From Shinella zoogloeoides (GTDB taxonomy: Bacteria > Pseudomonadota > Alphaproteobacteria > Rhizobiales > Rhizobiaceae), in the NCBI RefSeq assembly GCF_022682305.1, contig NZ_CP093528.1:1067501-1131500 (forward strand): DNA of 64,000 nucleotides, given 5' to 3'. This document shows, piece by piece, positions 50,089 through 59,066 of this stretch; position 1 is the stretch's first letter, and every line of letters begins with the position of its first letter. Both the position numbers and the translations under genes were made by a program. The notes under the pieces were generated by a model. It was given only the letters and a program-made list of their open reading frames with translations. It was not told where the DNA came from and made no database searches.

Positions 50089-50742
50089 ATGTCCTTCGCC
50101 TGCCTCGCCGCCGCCTTCTCGCCCCTCGGGGACCTTGCCGAGCGCCTGCTGCCGCAGGCCTTCGCCGCCGATGATGGCTCGCACGATGCCGCGCACCTCA
50201 TCCGCGTCTGGAAGAGCGCCCGCCGCATCCAGGCGCAGGAGGGCGGGAACCTTCGCGTGCTGGCCGCCGCCGTGCTGCTGCACGATTGCGTGGCCGTGGA
50301 GAAGAATTCGCCGCTGCGCGCCGAGGCCTCGCGCCTTGCCGCCGAAAAGGCCGCCGGCCTGCTGACCGCCGAAGGCTGGAGCGGGGCGGATGTGGCGGCC
50401 GTGTCCCACGCCATCCTCACCCACAGTTTCTCGGCCGATATCCCGCCGGAAACGCTGGAGGCGAGGATCGTACAGGATGCCGACCGGCTGGACGCCATCG
50501 GCATGATCGGGGCCGCGCGCTGCTTCTACATCGCCGGGCGCATGGGCAGCGGCCTCTACGACCCGCTGGATCCGCTCGCCGAGCGCCGCCCGCTGGACGA
50601 CAAGGCTTTCGCCATCGATCATTTCGAGGTGAAGCTCTTCAGGCTGGCGGACGGTTTCCGGACGGCGGCGGGCGCGCGGATGGCGAAGGACCGCACGCAG
50701 CGTCTCCGGGCGATCCGCGATATGCTTCTGGATGAAATCTGA
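50089..50742 (+). CDS. HD-domain phosphohydrolase
   Basis: A 217-aa HD protein: HDAAHLIRVWKSARRIQAQE, VLLHDCVAVEKNSPLR (HD pair) and QDADRLDAIGMIGAARCFYI (final Asp). Similar to YedJ/YpgQ-type metal-dependent nucleotide hydrolases. No SD is visible; an 11-bp tandem repeat lies immediately upstream. Confidence 0.88.
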   Translation: MSFACLAAAFSPLGDLAERLLPQAFAADDGSHDAAHLIRVWKSARRIQAQEGGNLRVLAAAVLLHDCVAVEKNSPLRAEASRLAAEKAAGLLTAEGWSGADVAAVSHAILTHSFSADIPPETLEARIVQDADRLDAIGMIGAARCFYIAGRMGSGLYDPLDPLAERRPLDDKAFAIDHFEVKLFRLADGFRTAAGARMAKDRTQRLRAIRDMLLDEI

Positions 50743-50820
50743 AGAAAAACATGCTTTTGTGCCGCCGGATTGAATCGGTTCGGCAAAGCGTTGAATCAAA
50801 GCGTCAGGAAAGGTCGCCCC

Positions 50821-51666
50821 ATGCAGGTCGAAGGCCTCAACATCCACCCGCTGAAGAGCGGCCGCGCCATCCCGGTCGAAAGCGCGACCATCCGCCTCGA
50901 CGGCCTTGCCGGCGACCGGCGCTACATGGTCGTCGAGCCGGACGGTCGTTTCATCACCCAGCGCGAACTCCAGCCGCTCGCCCGCGTCGAGGCGACGGCG
51001 GTCGGCGAAAGCCTTCTGCTGGAAATGGAGGGCCGCCAGCTCCTCGCGAGCTTCGAGCCGGAAGACCGCCTTGACGTGACCGTCTGGGACAGCGCGGTCA
51101 ACGCCGCCGTAGCCGACGAGGCCGTGAACGATGTGCTGTCGGATTGGCTCGCCCGGCCCGTCAAGCTCGTGCACATGGATGCCCTGTCGCATCGCGCGGA
51201 GGGCGAGGAATGGGCCGGCGCTCCTGCCCCCGTCGGCTTCGCCGACGGCTTTCCCGTTCTCGTCACCACGACCGGCTCGCTCGCCGATCTCAACCGCACG
51301 CTCGTTGCCAAGGGGCAGGAGCCGGTCGGCATGGACCGCTTCCGCACCAACATCCTCGTTTCCTGCGACGATCCCTGGGCGGAGGATCTGTGGGAAACGA
51401 TCGAGATCAACGGCGTCGTCTTCGATTTCGTCAAGCCCTGCGCCCGCTGCATCATGACCACGCAGGACCAGATGACCGGCGAGCGCATCGGCGGCAATCC
51501 CATCCAGGGCCTCGCCGAAAAGCGCATGTCCGCCGAACGCCGCGTACCCGGCGTGCTCTTCGGCTGGAACGCGGTGCCGCGCGGCGAAGGCGAGGTCCGC
51601 CTCGGGGATACGGTGCGCGTGGTGAAGACGCGGGAGGAGCGCTGGCCGATGAAGGTTCGCTCTTAA
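50821..51666 (+). CDS. MOSC-domain protein (mARC/YcbX-like)
   Basis: A 281-aa protein with the N-terminal MOSC beta-barrel (LNIHPLKSGRAIPVESATIR) and a MOSC domain containing FVKPCARCIMTTQDQMTGE; the Cys of the PCxRC motif coordinates the molybdenum cofactor in mARC/YcbX enzymes. It lacks the C-terminal 2Fe-2S domain of YcbX, so it would need a separate electron donor. N-hydroxylated substrates are the known targets of the family. Confidence 0.9.
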   Translation: MQVEGLNIHPLKSGRAIPVESATIRLDGLAGDRRYMVVEPDGRFITQRELQPLARVEATAVGESLLLEMEGRQLLASFEPEDRLDVTVWDSAVNAAVADEAVNDVLSDWLARPVKLVHMDALSHRAEGEEWAGAPAPVGFADGFPVLVTTTGSLADLNRTLVAKGQEPVGMDRFRTNILVSCDDPWAEDLWETIEINGVVFDFVKPCARCIMTTQDQMTGERIGGNPIQGLAEKRMSAERRVPGVLFGWNAVPRGEGEVRLGDTVRVVKTREERWPMKVRS

Positions 51667-51701
51667 GCGCGGGCGGCGCGCGTCCTTGTGATTCCGTGCC
51701 C

Positions 51702-51730
51702 GGGATATTATGTATATCCCGATGGGATAT
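51702..51730. promoter_or_regulatory. Operator-like repeats upstream of vapBC
   Basis: GGGATAT (51702-51708) and ATATCCC (51714-51720) form a perfect 7-bp inverted repeat with a 5-nt spacer; a third GGGATAT follows at 51724-51730. They end 16 nt before the antitoxin ATG, consistent with a site for autoregulation by a VapB-VapC complex. Confidence 0.75.
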
Positions 51731-51746
51731 CACGTGAGGATGCAGC

Positions 51747-51980
51747 ATGGCCAACTCGACTGTTTTCACCAGCAACCGCAGCCAGGCTGTTCGCCTTCCT
51801 AAGGCGGTCGCCTTTCCCGAAGATGTGCATACGGTCGATGTACTCAAGATCGGCCGCAGCCGTGTCATCGTCCCACAAGGCCAGAGATGGGATGACCTTT
51901 TCCTGAACGGGCCGCGCGTCAGCGACGATTTCATGAGCGAGCGGGAGCAGCCGGCGGCGGAAGAGCGCGAGTCTTTCTGA
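51747..51980 (+). CDS. vapB: VapB-type antitoxin
   Basis: A 77-aa AbrB/SpoVT-like antitoxin: STVFTSNRSQAVRLPKAVAF is the swapped-hairpin DNA-binding part and the C-terminal half (DFMSEREQPAAEERESF) would wrap the toxin. SD GAGG before ATG 51747. Its stop shares one base with the vapC start. Confidence 0.92.
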   Translation: MANSTVFTSNRSQAVRLPKAVAFPEDVHTVDVLKIGRSRVIVPQGQRWDDLFLNGPRVSDDFMSEREQPAAEERESF

Positions 51981-52378
51981 TGCTGGCCTATATGCTCGAC
52001 ACCAATATCTGCATCTATGTGATGAAGACCTATCCGCCTGCGGTCCGCGAGAAGTTCAACGCGTTGGCTGAGCAGCTTTGCATATCGAGCATCACGCTTG
52101 CGGAATTGCACTATGGCGCGGAAAAGTCCGCGCGCCGGGCTGAGAACCTTGTGGCGGTCGAGCACTTTGTCGCGCGGCTGGAGGTTCTGCCCTTCGCCGC
52201 CAGGGCGGCCGCGCATTACGGGCAGGTTCGGGCGGAGCTCGAAAGGGCCGGCACGCCATGCGGTCCGCATGACATGCAGATCGGCGGCCATGCCCGCAGC
52301 GAAGGCCTGATCGTCGTTACGAACAATCTCCGGGAGTTTGCGCGCATGCCGGGGCTAAGGGCCGAAAACTGGGTGTAG
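51980..52378 (+). CDS. vapC: VapC-type PIN-domain toxin RNase
   Basis: A 132-aa PIN nuclease. Acidic site: MLDTNICIY (Asp), SITLAELHYG (Glu) and GPHDMQIGGHARS (Asp), then VVTNNLREFARMPGLRAENW. The PIN signature is complete, so it looks active. Known VapC enzymes cut tRNA or rRNA. Cotranslated with vapB. Confidence 0.92.
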   Translation: MLAYMLDTNICIYVMKTYPPAVREKFNALAEQLCISSITLAELHYGAEKSARRAENLVAVEHFVARLEVLPFAARAAAHYGQVRAELERAGTPCGPHDMQIGGHARSEGLIVVTNNLREFARMPGLRAENWV

Positions 52379-52409
52379 CCAGTCCTCGCCGCCGTGCTGC
52401 GCGAGAACG

Positions 52410-53402
52410 TCACACCCATCCCCGCCGCTTGAAATACAGGAACGGCACGAGCGCGGAGAGCACCATGAGACCGACGGCCCAGGGGTAGCCGAGATGCCAT
52501 TGCAGCTCGGGCATCAGCTCGAAATTCATGCCGTAGACGGAAGCCACCAGCGTCGGCGGCAGGAAGACGACCGAGGCGACGGTGAAGATCTTGATGATCT
52601 GGTTCTGTTCGAGATTGATGAGGCCGAGCGTTGCGTCGAGCAGGAAGTTGATCTTGCCCGAGAGAAACGCGGCGTGGTCGCCGAGCGAGGAGGCGTCGCG
52701 CTGCACGAGCTTCACGAGCTGGCGGATTTCCTTCGACGGCCGGCGGGCAGGGGTCTCGATTGCCGCGTGATAGGCCGCGAGCCGGGAGACGGAAACGAGG
52801 CTTTCGCGCACGCCGCTGAGGAAATCACCCTTGCGGCCGAGCTGCTCGATCACGGCCTCGAGGTCGCGCGTCTTCTTGCTCGACGTGGCCTTCTTGCTGC
52901 GGAAAACCTCGTGCGAGAGGAGGTCGATCTCATTGCCGAGCCGCTCCAGCACGTCCGCCATGCGGTCGATGACGGATTCGATGAGGCCGAGCATGACATC
53001 CTCGCCGGTCTCGTAGCTGTGGCCGTTGCCGCGCAGCGCCCTGTGACAGAAGACGGAGAAGGGCTTGGCATCCGCATAGCGCACCGTCACCAGCGTCGGG
53101 CCACGAAGGATGAAGGTCACCGGCATCTTGGCCGGCTCGTCGCTGTCGAGGTTGGTCAGCGCCGTCATCGTCAGGAAGGCCGCGTCGTCCTCCTGGTAGA
53201 GACGGGCGGAAAGCTCGATGTCCTCCATCTCTTCGCGCGTCGGAATCGAGATGTGCAGGGCGGCCTCGACCTCCTTCACATCCTCCGGCGTCGGGCTGAG
53301 CAGGTCGTACCACAGGGCAGGGGAAATCGCCTGCTCGATGGCGGGGTTGGAAATATCGCGCAGGCAAAAGCGGTCAGCCTTGCGGGCATAGATCTGCAGC
53401 AT
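52410..53402 (-). CDS. corA: CorA-type magnesium transporter
   Basis: A 330-aa CorA family channel. A long cytoplasmic N-domain ends in two C-terminal TMs; the first is VASVVFLPPTLVASV and is followed by the signature YGMNFELMPEL, and the second is WAVGLMVLSALVPFLYF. The basic C-terminus KRRGWV is typical. Confidence 0.94.
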   Translation of the reverse strand: MLQIYARKADRFCLRDISNPAIEQAISPALWYDLLSPTPEDVKEVEAALHISIPTREEMEDIELSARLYQEDDAAFLTMTALTNLDSDEPAKMPVTFILRGPTLVTVRYADAKPFSVFCHRALRGNGHSYETGEDVMLGLIESVIDRMADVLERLGNEIDLLSHEVFRSKKATSSKKTRDLEAVIEQLGRKGDFLSGVRESLVSVSRLAAYHAAIETPARRPSKEIRQLVKLVQRDASSLGDHAAFLSGKINFLLDATLGLINLEQNQIIKIFTVASVVFLPPTLVASVYGMNFELMPELQWHLGYPWAVGLMVLSALVPFLYFKRRGWV

Positions 53403-53702
53403 GCTTCACTCCTTTGAGGGCGTTCGCGCCGTCCGGAGCAAGGCTTCAAGCCGCTACCGGACAGGACGTTCGATTGCTCTCGATTGTCGACTGTCGGGGT
53501 CCATGGATCCTATCCGCGTTACATGGGCGCCGTATGACGCCTGCGGGGGGACATGCGCCCAAAATACAGCCGCGTCAAGCACATCCGCCGGAATGCTGAA
53601 TCGGATTGTCCATCAATCCCATTGATCGCGCGGTCAATTAAATTCGCTTTCGTTCATCGATCTCCCGGCGTAGTTTTCGCGCACAGAATCCGGGAGATAC
53701 CT
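53403..53702. promoter_or_regulatory. CorA-MFS divergent region with two inverted repeats
   Basis: GGATTG / CAATCC with a 5-nt spacer (53603-53619), and directly after it TTGATCGCGCGGTCAA (53622-53637), a 16-bp palindrome with one mismatched pair. They lie 65-100 nt upstream of the MFS gene. No gene is convincing in the gap. The regulator is unknown. Confidence 0.4.
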
Positions 53703-54938
53703 ATGTCCGCCCCATCCACATTTACGGCGCCCGCCGCGAGCCGGCCCATGCCCTGGCTCATCATCGTCGCCGGCTCGCTGATCGCCGTGCTCACCTTCGG
53801 CCCGCGCTCGGCGATGGGCTTCTTCCAGTTGCCCATGCTGCAGGATACCGGCTGGGACCGCACGACCTTCGGCCTCGCCATGGCCCTGCAGAACCTCGCC
53901 TGGGGCGTCAGCCAGCCGTTCTTCGGCGCCATCGCCGACAAGTTCGGCACCTGGCGCGTGCTGCTCGTCTCGGGCCTCGTCTATGCGCTCGGCCTCTTCC
54001 TGATGTCGCTCGGCACCTCGCCGCTCTGGCTGCATGTCGGCGGCGGCGTATTGGTGGGGCTTGGCGTCGGGGCCGGCTCCTTCGGCATCCTGCTCTCCGC
54101 CTTTGCGCGCAATGTCACGCCGGATCAGCGCTCCATGGCCTTCGGCATCTGCACGGCCGCCGGCTCGGCCGGCATGTTCCTCTTCGCGCCGCTGTCGCAG
54201 GGCCTCATCAGCGCTTACGGCTGGTCGGACAGCCTCGTCTATCTCGGCGTGCTGATGCTGCTCGTGCCGCTGATCGCCATTCCGCTGCGCGGCAACTCCT
54301 CCTCGGGCATTACCTCGGCCAACGAGTACAAGCAGACCATTGGCGAGGCGCTGAAGGAAGCCCTCGGCCATCGCAGCTACCTGCTGCTGGTCGCCGGCTT
54401 CTTCGTCTGCGGCTATCAGGTCGCCTTCATCACCGCGCATTTCCCCGCCTATCTCGGCGATATCGGCATCGATGCGCGCTACGCCGTGATCGCGCTGGCG
54501 CTGATCGGCTTCTTCAACATCATCGGCTCTCTTGCCGCCGGCTTCATCGGCCAGCGCTATTCGAAGCCGTATTTCCTCGCCTATATCTACATCGCCCGCT
54601 CGGTCGCCGTTTCGGCCTTCATCCTGCTGCCGAAGTCGCCGGCCTCCGTCATCATCTTCGCCATCGTGATGGGCCTGCTCTGGCTCTCCACCGTGCCGCC
54701 GACCAACGGCCTCGTCGCCATCATGTTCGGCACGAAGCATCTCGGTCTCCTCGGCGGCATCGTCTTCCTGTCGCATCAGGTCGGCTCCTTCCTCGGCGTG
54801 TGGATGGGCGGTTATCTCTACGACCATTTCGGCACCTACGATCCGGTCTGGTGGCTCGGCGTCGTGCTCGGTCTCTTCGCCGCCGTCGTGCACTGGCCTA
54901 TACAGGAGAGGGGCGTCCCTCGCCCGGCGGTCGCCTGA
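53703..54938 (+). CDS. MFS transporter (OFA/oxalate-formate antiporter-like)
   Basis: A 411-aa, 12-TM major facilitator. LIAVLTFGPRSAMGFFQLPM at TM1, the A-type loop FFGAIADKFGTWRVLLVSG, the second half starting at GHRSYLLLVAGFFVCGYQVA and a late GGIVFLSHQVGSFLGVWMGG. The layout is closest to monocarboxylate/oxalate-formate type carriers. ATG 53703 with SD GGGAG. Confidence 0.92.
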   Translation: MSAPSTFTAPAASRPMPWLIIVAGSLIAVLTFGPRSAMGFFQLPMLQDTGWDRTTFGLAMALQNLAWGVSQPFFGAIADKFGTWRVLLVSGLVYALGLFLMSLGTSPLWLHVGGGVLVGLGVGAGSFGILLSAFARNVTPDQRSMAFGICTAAGSAGMFLFAPLSQGLISAYGWSDSLVYLGVLMLLVPLIAIPLRGNSSSGITSANEYKQTIGEALKEALGHRSYLLLVAGFFVCGYQVAFITAHFPAYLGDIGIDARYAVIALALIGFFNIIGSLAAGFIGQRYSKPYFLAYIYIARSVAVSAFILLPKSPASVIIFAIVMGLLWLSTVPPTNGLVAIMFGTKHLGLLGGIVFLSHQVGSFLGVWMGGYLYDHFGTYDPVWWLGVVLGLFAAVVHWPIQERGVPRPAVA

Positions 54939-55048
54939 GCCGAACGGCTTGCCCCGCCGGAAGGAATTCGGCGGGGCTTCTTGCAAAGCGTCACAAAAGT
55001 TTCTAAATCTGAACCACCGGCCATGCCGGTTTTGTTTTACGGCCATTA

Positions 55049-55063
55049 TGCTCATATTGAGCA
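55049..55063. promoter_or_regulatory. Candidate NadQ operator upstream of nadA
   Basis: TGCTCA-TAT-TGAGCA is a perfect 6-bp inverted repeat with a 3-nt spacer, 43 nt before the nadA ATG. As I recall, predicted alphaproteobacterial NadQ sites have this ATGCTCA...TGAGCAT form. The nadQ gene lies 3 kb downstream, next to nadC. Confidence 0.7.
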
Positions 55064-55105
55064 AAATGGCGAAGCCGCTGGAAACCAGCGGAAAGGGAGG
55101 GTTCC

Positions 55106-56185
55106 ATGACCGTTCTGGCCCAGCATGCGGCGGAAGCCGAAGGCGTACGTCCGCTCACCGCCGCGGAGCGCTTCGGCGTCATCGAGAAACCGGACCTCAC
55201 CTTCACGCCGGAGATCGCCCGCGAGACGGAGCATCTCTACGAGAAGGTCAAGCAGTTCATCCCCGCCTTCGAATGGCCGGTCTACGCGCCCTATGTCGCC
55301 GCCATCAACCGGCTGAAGAAGGAGCGCGGCGCGGTCATCCTCGCGCACAATTACCAGACGCCGGAAATCTTCCACTGCGTCGCCGATATCGTCGGCGATT
55401 CGCTGCAGCTCGCCCGTGACGCCACCAAGGTGGATGCCGAGATCATCATCCAGTGCGGCGTGCATTTCATGGCGGAAACATCCAAGCTGCTGAACCCGGA
55501 AAAGACCGTTCTGATCCCGGATGCCAAGGCCGGCTGCTCCCTGTCGGACTCGATCACCGGTGCGGATGTGCGCCTCCTCAAGCAGCGCTATCCCGGCGTG
55601 CCGGTCGTCACCTATGTGAATACCTCGGCGGATGTGAAGGCGGAGACGGATATCTGCTGCACCTCGTCCAACGTGCTGGCGGTTGTCGAAAGCCTTGAGA
55701 GCGACACCGTGCTCTGCATCCCGGATGAATATCTGGCGATGAACGTCGCCAAGCAGACGAACAAGAAGATCCTCACCTGGAAGGGCCATTGCGAGGTGCA
55801 CGAGCGCTTCACCCCGCAGGAACTGCTTGCCTACAAGGACGCCCATCCCGGCATCGAGATCATCGGCCACCCGGAATGCCACCCGGATGTCATCGCCGTC
55901 TGCGATTTCGCCGGCTCCACCTCGGGCATGATCAATTACGTGAAGGACAACCGCCCTTCGCGCGTTCTGCTCGTCACCGAATGCTCCATGGCCTCCAATA
56001 TCCAGGCCGAGCTGCCGGACGTCGATTTCGTCAAACCGTGCAATCTCTGTCCGCACATGAAGCGCATTACGCTGCCGAAGATACTCGACAGCCTTGTGAA
56101 CATGACGGAGGAGGTTCTGGTCGATCCGGCAATCGCCGGCCGGGCACGCCTTGCCGTCGAGCGGATGGTGAACTTGAAGCAGTAA
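55106..56185 (+). CDS. nadA: Quinolinate synthase A
   Basis: A 359-aa 4Fe-4S enzyme making quinolinate from iminoaspartate and dihydroxyacetone phosphate. [53 protein letters not shown] and [20 protein letters not shown] contain the cluster Cys residues. SD GGGAGG before ATG 55106. Followed by a palindromic repeat and nadB. Confidence 0.96.
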   Translation: MTVLAQHAAEAEGVRPLTAAERFGVIEKPDLTFTPEIARETEHLYEKVKQFIPAFEWPVYAPYVAAINRLKKERGAVILAHNYQTPEIFHCVADIVGDSLQLARDATKVDAEIIIQCGVHFMAETSKLLNPEKTVLIPDAKAGCSLSDSITGADVRLLKQRYPGVPVVTYVNTSADVKAETDICCTSSNVLAVVESLESDTVLCIPDEYLAMNVAKQTNKKILTWKGHCEVHERFTPQELLAYKDAHPGIEIIGHPECHPDVIAVCDFAGSTSGMINYVKDNRPSRVLLVTECSMASNIQAELPDVDFVKPCNLCPHMKRITLPKILDSLVNMTEEVLVDPAIAGRARLAVERMVNLKQ

Positions 56186-56209
56186 CGGACGTATGGCCCG
56201 CACACGCGG

Positions 56210-56325
56210 CCCCTCATCCCCCTGCCAGGACCTTCTCCTCGTAAACGGGGAGAAGGGGCAGAACGGTGAGGTTTTCCTTCCTCGCCCCGCTTGCGGGGAG
56301 AGGATGCCGGCAGGCAGGTGAGGGG
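56210..56325. repeat. Rhizobial REP/RIME-type palindromic repeat, copy 2
   Basis: Bordered by CCCCTCATC and GGTGAGGGG, with inner hairpins CTTCTCCTCGTAAACGGGGA and CGCCCCGCTTGCGGGGAG. Same family as the copy after era at 36798-36932. It sits inside the nadA-nadB gap, so transcripts of the operon would carry its hairpins. Confidence 0.8.
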
Positions 56326-56359
56326 CGAGCGGCAGGCCGCGACGTCGGAGGAAAGACAA

Positions 56360-57958
56360 ATGCCCATGGAAAGTTTCCGCCCGCAATCGTGGAACGGCAT
56401 CGACGATATCGTCATCGTCGGCGGCGGGCTTGCGGGCCTGTTCTGCGCGCTGAAGCTGGCGCCGCGCCCCGTCACCATCCTCGCGGCCGCCCCCATCGGG
56501 CAGGGCGCGTCCTCCGCCTGGGCGCAGGGCGGCATCGCGGCGGCGATGAGTCCCGGCGATACCTTCGACAAGCATGTGGCCGACACGCTGGAGGCCGGCG
56601 CCGGCATTGTCGACGAGAAGATGGCGCGCTTCATGGTTTCCGAAGGTCCGGCGCGCATCCACGACTTGCTCGAATACGGCGTGCCCTTCGACCGCGATCT
56701 CGAAGGCAAGCTCCTGCTCTCCCGCGAGGCTGCCCATTCCGAGCGCCGCATCGTGCGGGTGAAGGGCGACATGGCCGGCAAGGCCATCATGGAGGCGTTG
56801 ATTGCGGCCGTGCGCAACACGCCGTCGATCCGCGTGCTGGAAGGCTACGTGGTCGAGGAATTGGTGCGCGAAGGCCGCTTCATCTCCGGCGTGGTCGCCC
56901 GGCCGGATGCCGGCCAGTCGAAGAACCGCGTGCATTTCCCCGCCCGCGCCGTCGTGCTCTGCTCGGGCGGTGTCGGCCATCTCTTCGCCGTCACCACCAA
57001 TCCCTGGGAGGCCTGCGGGCAGGGCGTCGGCATGGCCGCCCGCGCCGGCGCGATCATCGCCGACCCGGAATTCGTGCAGTTTCATCCGACCGCCATCAAT
57101 ATCGGACGCGATCCCGCGCCGCTCGCCACCGAGGCGCTGCGCGGCGACGGCGCGCATCTCGTCAACTCCGCCGGCCACCGCTTCATGCTGGATATCCATC
57201 CGGACGGCGAGCTTGCCCCGCGCGACATCGTCTCGCGCGGCGTCTTCGCCGAGGTACAGGCCGGCCGCGGCGCGTTCCTCGATTGCACCAGGGCCGTGGG
57301 CGCGCATTTCCCCGAAATGTTCCCGACGGTCTACGCCTCCTGCAAGGCGGCCGGCATCGACCCGGTCACCCAGCCGATCCCCGTCGTACCAGCCGTGCAC
57401 TATCACATGGGCGGCGTGCTGACGGATGCGGAAGGCCGCACCTCCATCGACGGCCTGTGGGCCGCCGGCGAGGTCACCTCCACCGGCGTCCACGGCGCCA
57501 ACCGCCTTGCTTCCAACTCCCTGCTGGAGGCTGTCGTCTTCGCCGCGCGCATCGCGGAAAACATCAAGGGCATGCTGCCCGAGCCAAAGATCAACGACTG
57601 GGGCAAGAATGCCGGCGAGAGCGACGATCTCGTGACCATCGAGGACAGCCCCGCGCTGACGCGCCTGCGCCGCATCATGAGCGACCGGGCCGGTGTCATC
57701 CGCACCCGCGAGGGCCTTGCCGCCGCCATCCGCGAGATCGCGGTGCTGGAGCGCGAGAACAGCCGCATGCGCTTCCACAACATCGTCACCACGGCCAAGC
57801 TGATCGCTGCCGGCGCCTATCTGCGCGAGGAAAGCCGCGGCGGCCATTTCCGCTCGGACTTCCCCGAGCAGAAGGCGGAATGGAAGCACCGTACCTTCCT
57901 GACCCTCGCGGATGCCGACAGGGTGGTCGCTGAGCTTGCGGAAACGGCGGCGGCGTAA
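56360..57958 (+). CDS. nadB: L-aspartate oxidase
   Basis: A 532-aa flavoenzyme oxidising aspartate to iminoaspartate. FAD-binding [18 protein letters not shown] at the N-terminus, [33 protein letters not shown], and [20 protein letters not shown] with catalytic residues, then [23 protein letters not shown] 56360 has SD GGAGG; a second in-frame ATG is 6 nt later. Confidence 0.96.
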   Translation: MPMESFRPQSWNGIDDIVIVGGGLAGLFCALKLAPRPVTILAAAPIGQGASSAWAQGGIAAAMSPGDTFDKHVADTLEAGAGIVDEKMARFMVSEGPARIHDLLEYGVPFDRDLEGKLLLSREAAHSERRIVRVKGDMAGKAIMEALIAAVRNTPSIRVLEGYVVEELVREGRFISGVVARPDAGQSKNRVHFPARAVVLCSGGVGHLFAVTTNPWEACGQGVGMAARAGAIIADPEFVQFHPTAINIGRDPAPLATEALRGDGAHLVNSAGHRFMLDIHPDGELAPRDIVSRGVFAEVQAGRGAFLDCTRAVGAHFPEMFPTVYASCKAAGIDPVTQPIPVVPAVHYHMGGVLTDAEGRTSIDGLWAAGEVTSTGVHGANRLASNSLLEAVVFAARIAENIKGMLPEPKINDWGKNAGESDDLVTIEDSPALTRLRRIMSDRAGVIRTREGLAAAIREIAVLERENSRMRFHNIVTTAKLIAAGAYLREESRGGHFRSDFPEQKAEWKHRTFLTLADADRVVAELAETAAA

Positions 57959-57996
57959 CGCCGCCATCATCGAATTGAAACGGAACAGGATACGCC

Positions 57997-58902
57997 ATGA
58001 CCACGCCCTATCTCCCCGTGCTTTCGCCGCTGATGGTGGAGGAGCAGGTCCGCGCGGCGCTCCTGGAAGATCTCGGGCGGGCCGGCGATATCACCAGCCA
58101 GGCGACGATCGCGCCGGAAATGATCGCGGAAGCGGAGCTGAACGCGCGTGAGGACGGCATCGTCGCTGGCCTCGATCTTGCCCGCGCGGCCTTCCGGCTG
58201 ATGGATCCGGCGATCCGCTTCGACGCCTTCGTGAAGGACGGTGACCGGCTGTCGCCCGGCACGGTGATCGCCAGGGTCTCCGGTCCGGCGCGCGCCGTGC
58301 TTTCGGCCGAGCGCGTGGCGCTCAACTTCCTCATGCATCTGTGCGGCGTCGCCACTCATACGGCGCGTTTTGCCGAGGAGGTCGCCCATACGCCGGCCAG
58401 GGTCTGCTGTACGCGCAAGACCATCCCTGGGCTTCGGGCGCTGGAGAAATATGCCGTGCGCATGGGCGGTGGCTCGTCGCACCGCTACGGTCTCGACGAT
58501 GCGATCCTTATCAAGGACAACCATATCGCCGTTGCCGGCGGTGTCGCCGGGGCCATTCGCGCCGCCCGCGCCTTTGCCGGCCATCTCGTGAAGGTCGAGG
58601 TGGAGGTGACGACGCTGGAGGAGCTGGAGGAGGCGCTGGAGGCGCAGCCGGATGTCGTGCTGCTCGACAATATGGGGCCGGAACTTCTGCGCCGCGCCGT
58701 CGAGATCAACCGCGACTGCGCCGGCCTTGCGGATACGGCCTATGCCACCGATCCGCGCCGCGTGAAGCTCGAAGCCTCGGGCAATGTGAACCTCAAGACG
58801 ATCCGCGCCATCGCCGAGACCGGCGTCGACTACATCTCGACCTCCAAGATCACCATGGCCGCGCCGACGCTCGACATCGGCCTCGACGTCGTGGTGCGCT
58901 AA
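57997..58902 (+). CDS. nadC: Nicotinate-nucleotide pyrophosphorylase (carboxylating)
   Basis: A 301-aa quinolinate phosphoribosyltransferase. ALLEDLGRAGDITSQATIAP, ERVALNFLMHLCGVATHTAR, TRKTIPGLRALEKYAVRMGG, NHRYGL-type segment SSHRYGLDDAILIKDNH and EASGNVNLKTIRAIAETGVD are all family marks. Last gene of nadABC. Confidence 0.96.
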   Translation: MTTPYLPVLSPLMVEEQVRAALLEDLGRAGDITSQATIAPEMIAEAELNAREDGIVAGLDLARAAFRLMDPAIRFDAFVKDGDRLSPGTVIARVSGPARAVLSAERVALNFLMHLCGVATHTARFAEEVAHTPARVCCTRKTIPGLRALEKYAVRMGGGSSHRYGLDDAILIKDNHIAVAGGVAGAIRAARAFAGHLVKVEVEVTTLEELEEALEAQPDVVLLDNMGPELLRRAVEINRDCAGLADTAYATDPRRVKLEASGNVNLKTIRAIAETGVDYISTSKITMAAPTLDIGLDVVVR

Positions 58903-58904
58903 AG

Positions 58905-59040
58905 TATTTCCAGCAAAAGTGCGTAGCGGTCCTGCGTCCGGAAATATGGAAAGACAAAGAGATAGAGCGTTTTCGCTATTCGAAGGAAAGCGGACACGTT
59001 CTGGGAACGCACGATATTCAGGCCATGCCGGCCTGTGCTG
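58905..59040. repeat. Probable rhizobial intergenic repeat after nadC
   Basis: The segment with TTTCCAGCAAAAGTGC, GCGGTCCTGCGTCCGGAAAT and ACAAAGAGATAGAGCG resembles a mosaic intergenic element I recall as widespread in rhizobia. Only one copy is in the window, so the assignment depends on memory of the family, not on repetition here. Confidence 0.5.
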
Positions 59041-59066
59041 ATTGTCGCCCGGTGTTATGGAGCAGC

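Noticed and set aside
55052..57970. Very long open frame on the minus strand opposite nadA and nadB (also 30514-32925 opposite rsh, and 36795-39329 on + opposite the GGDEF-EAL gene)
   Set aside because: These are GC-rich shadow frames. The opposite strand encodes well-recognised enzymes with intact motifs, and the shadow proteins have the Arg/Asp/His/Gly-rich composition of antisense frames and no domain.
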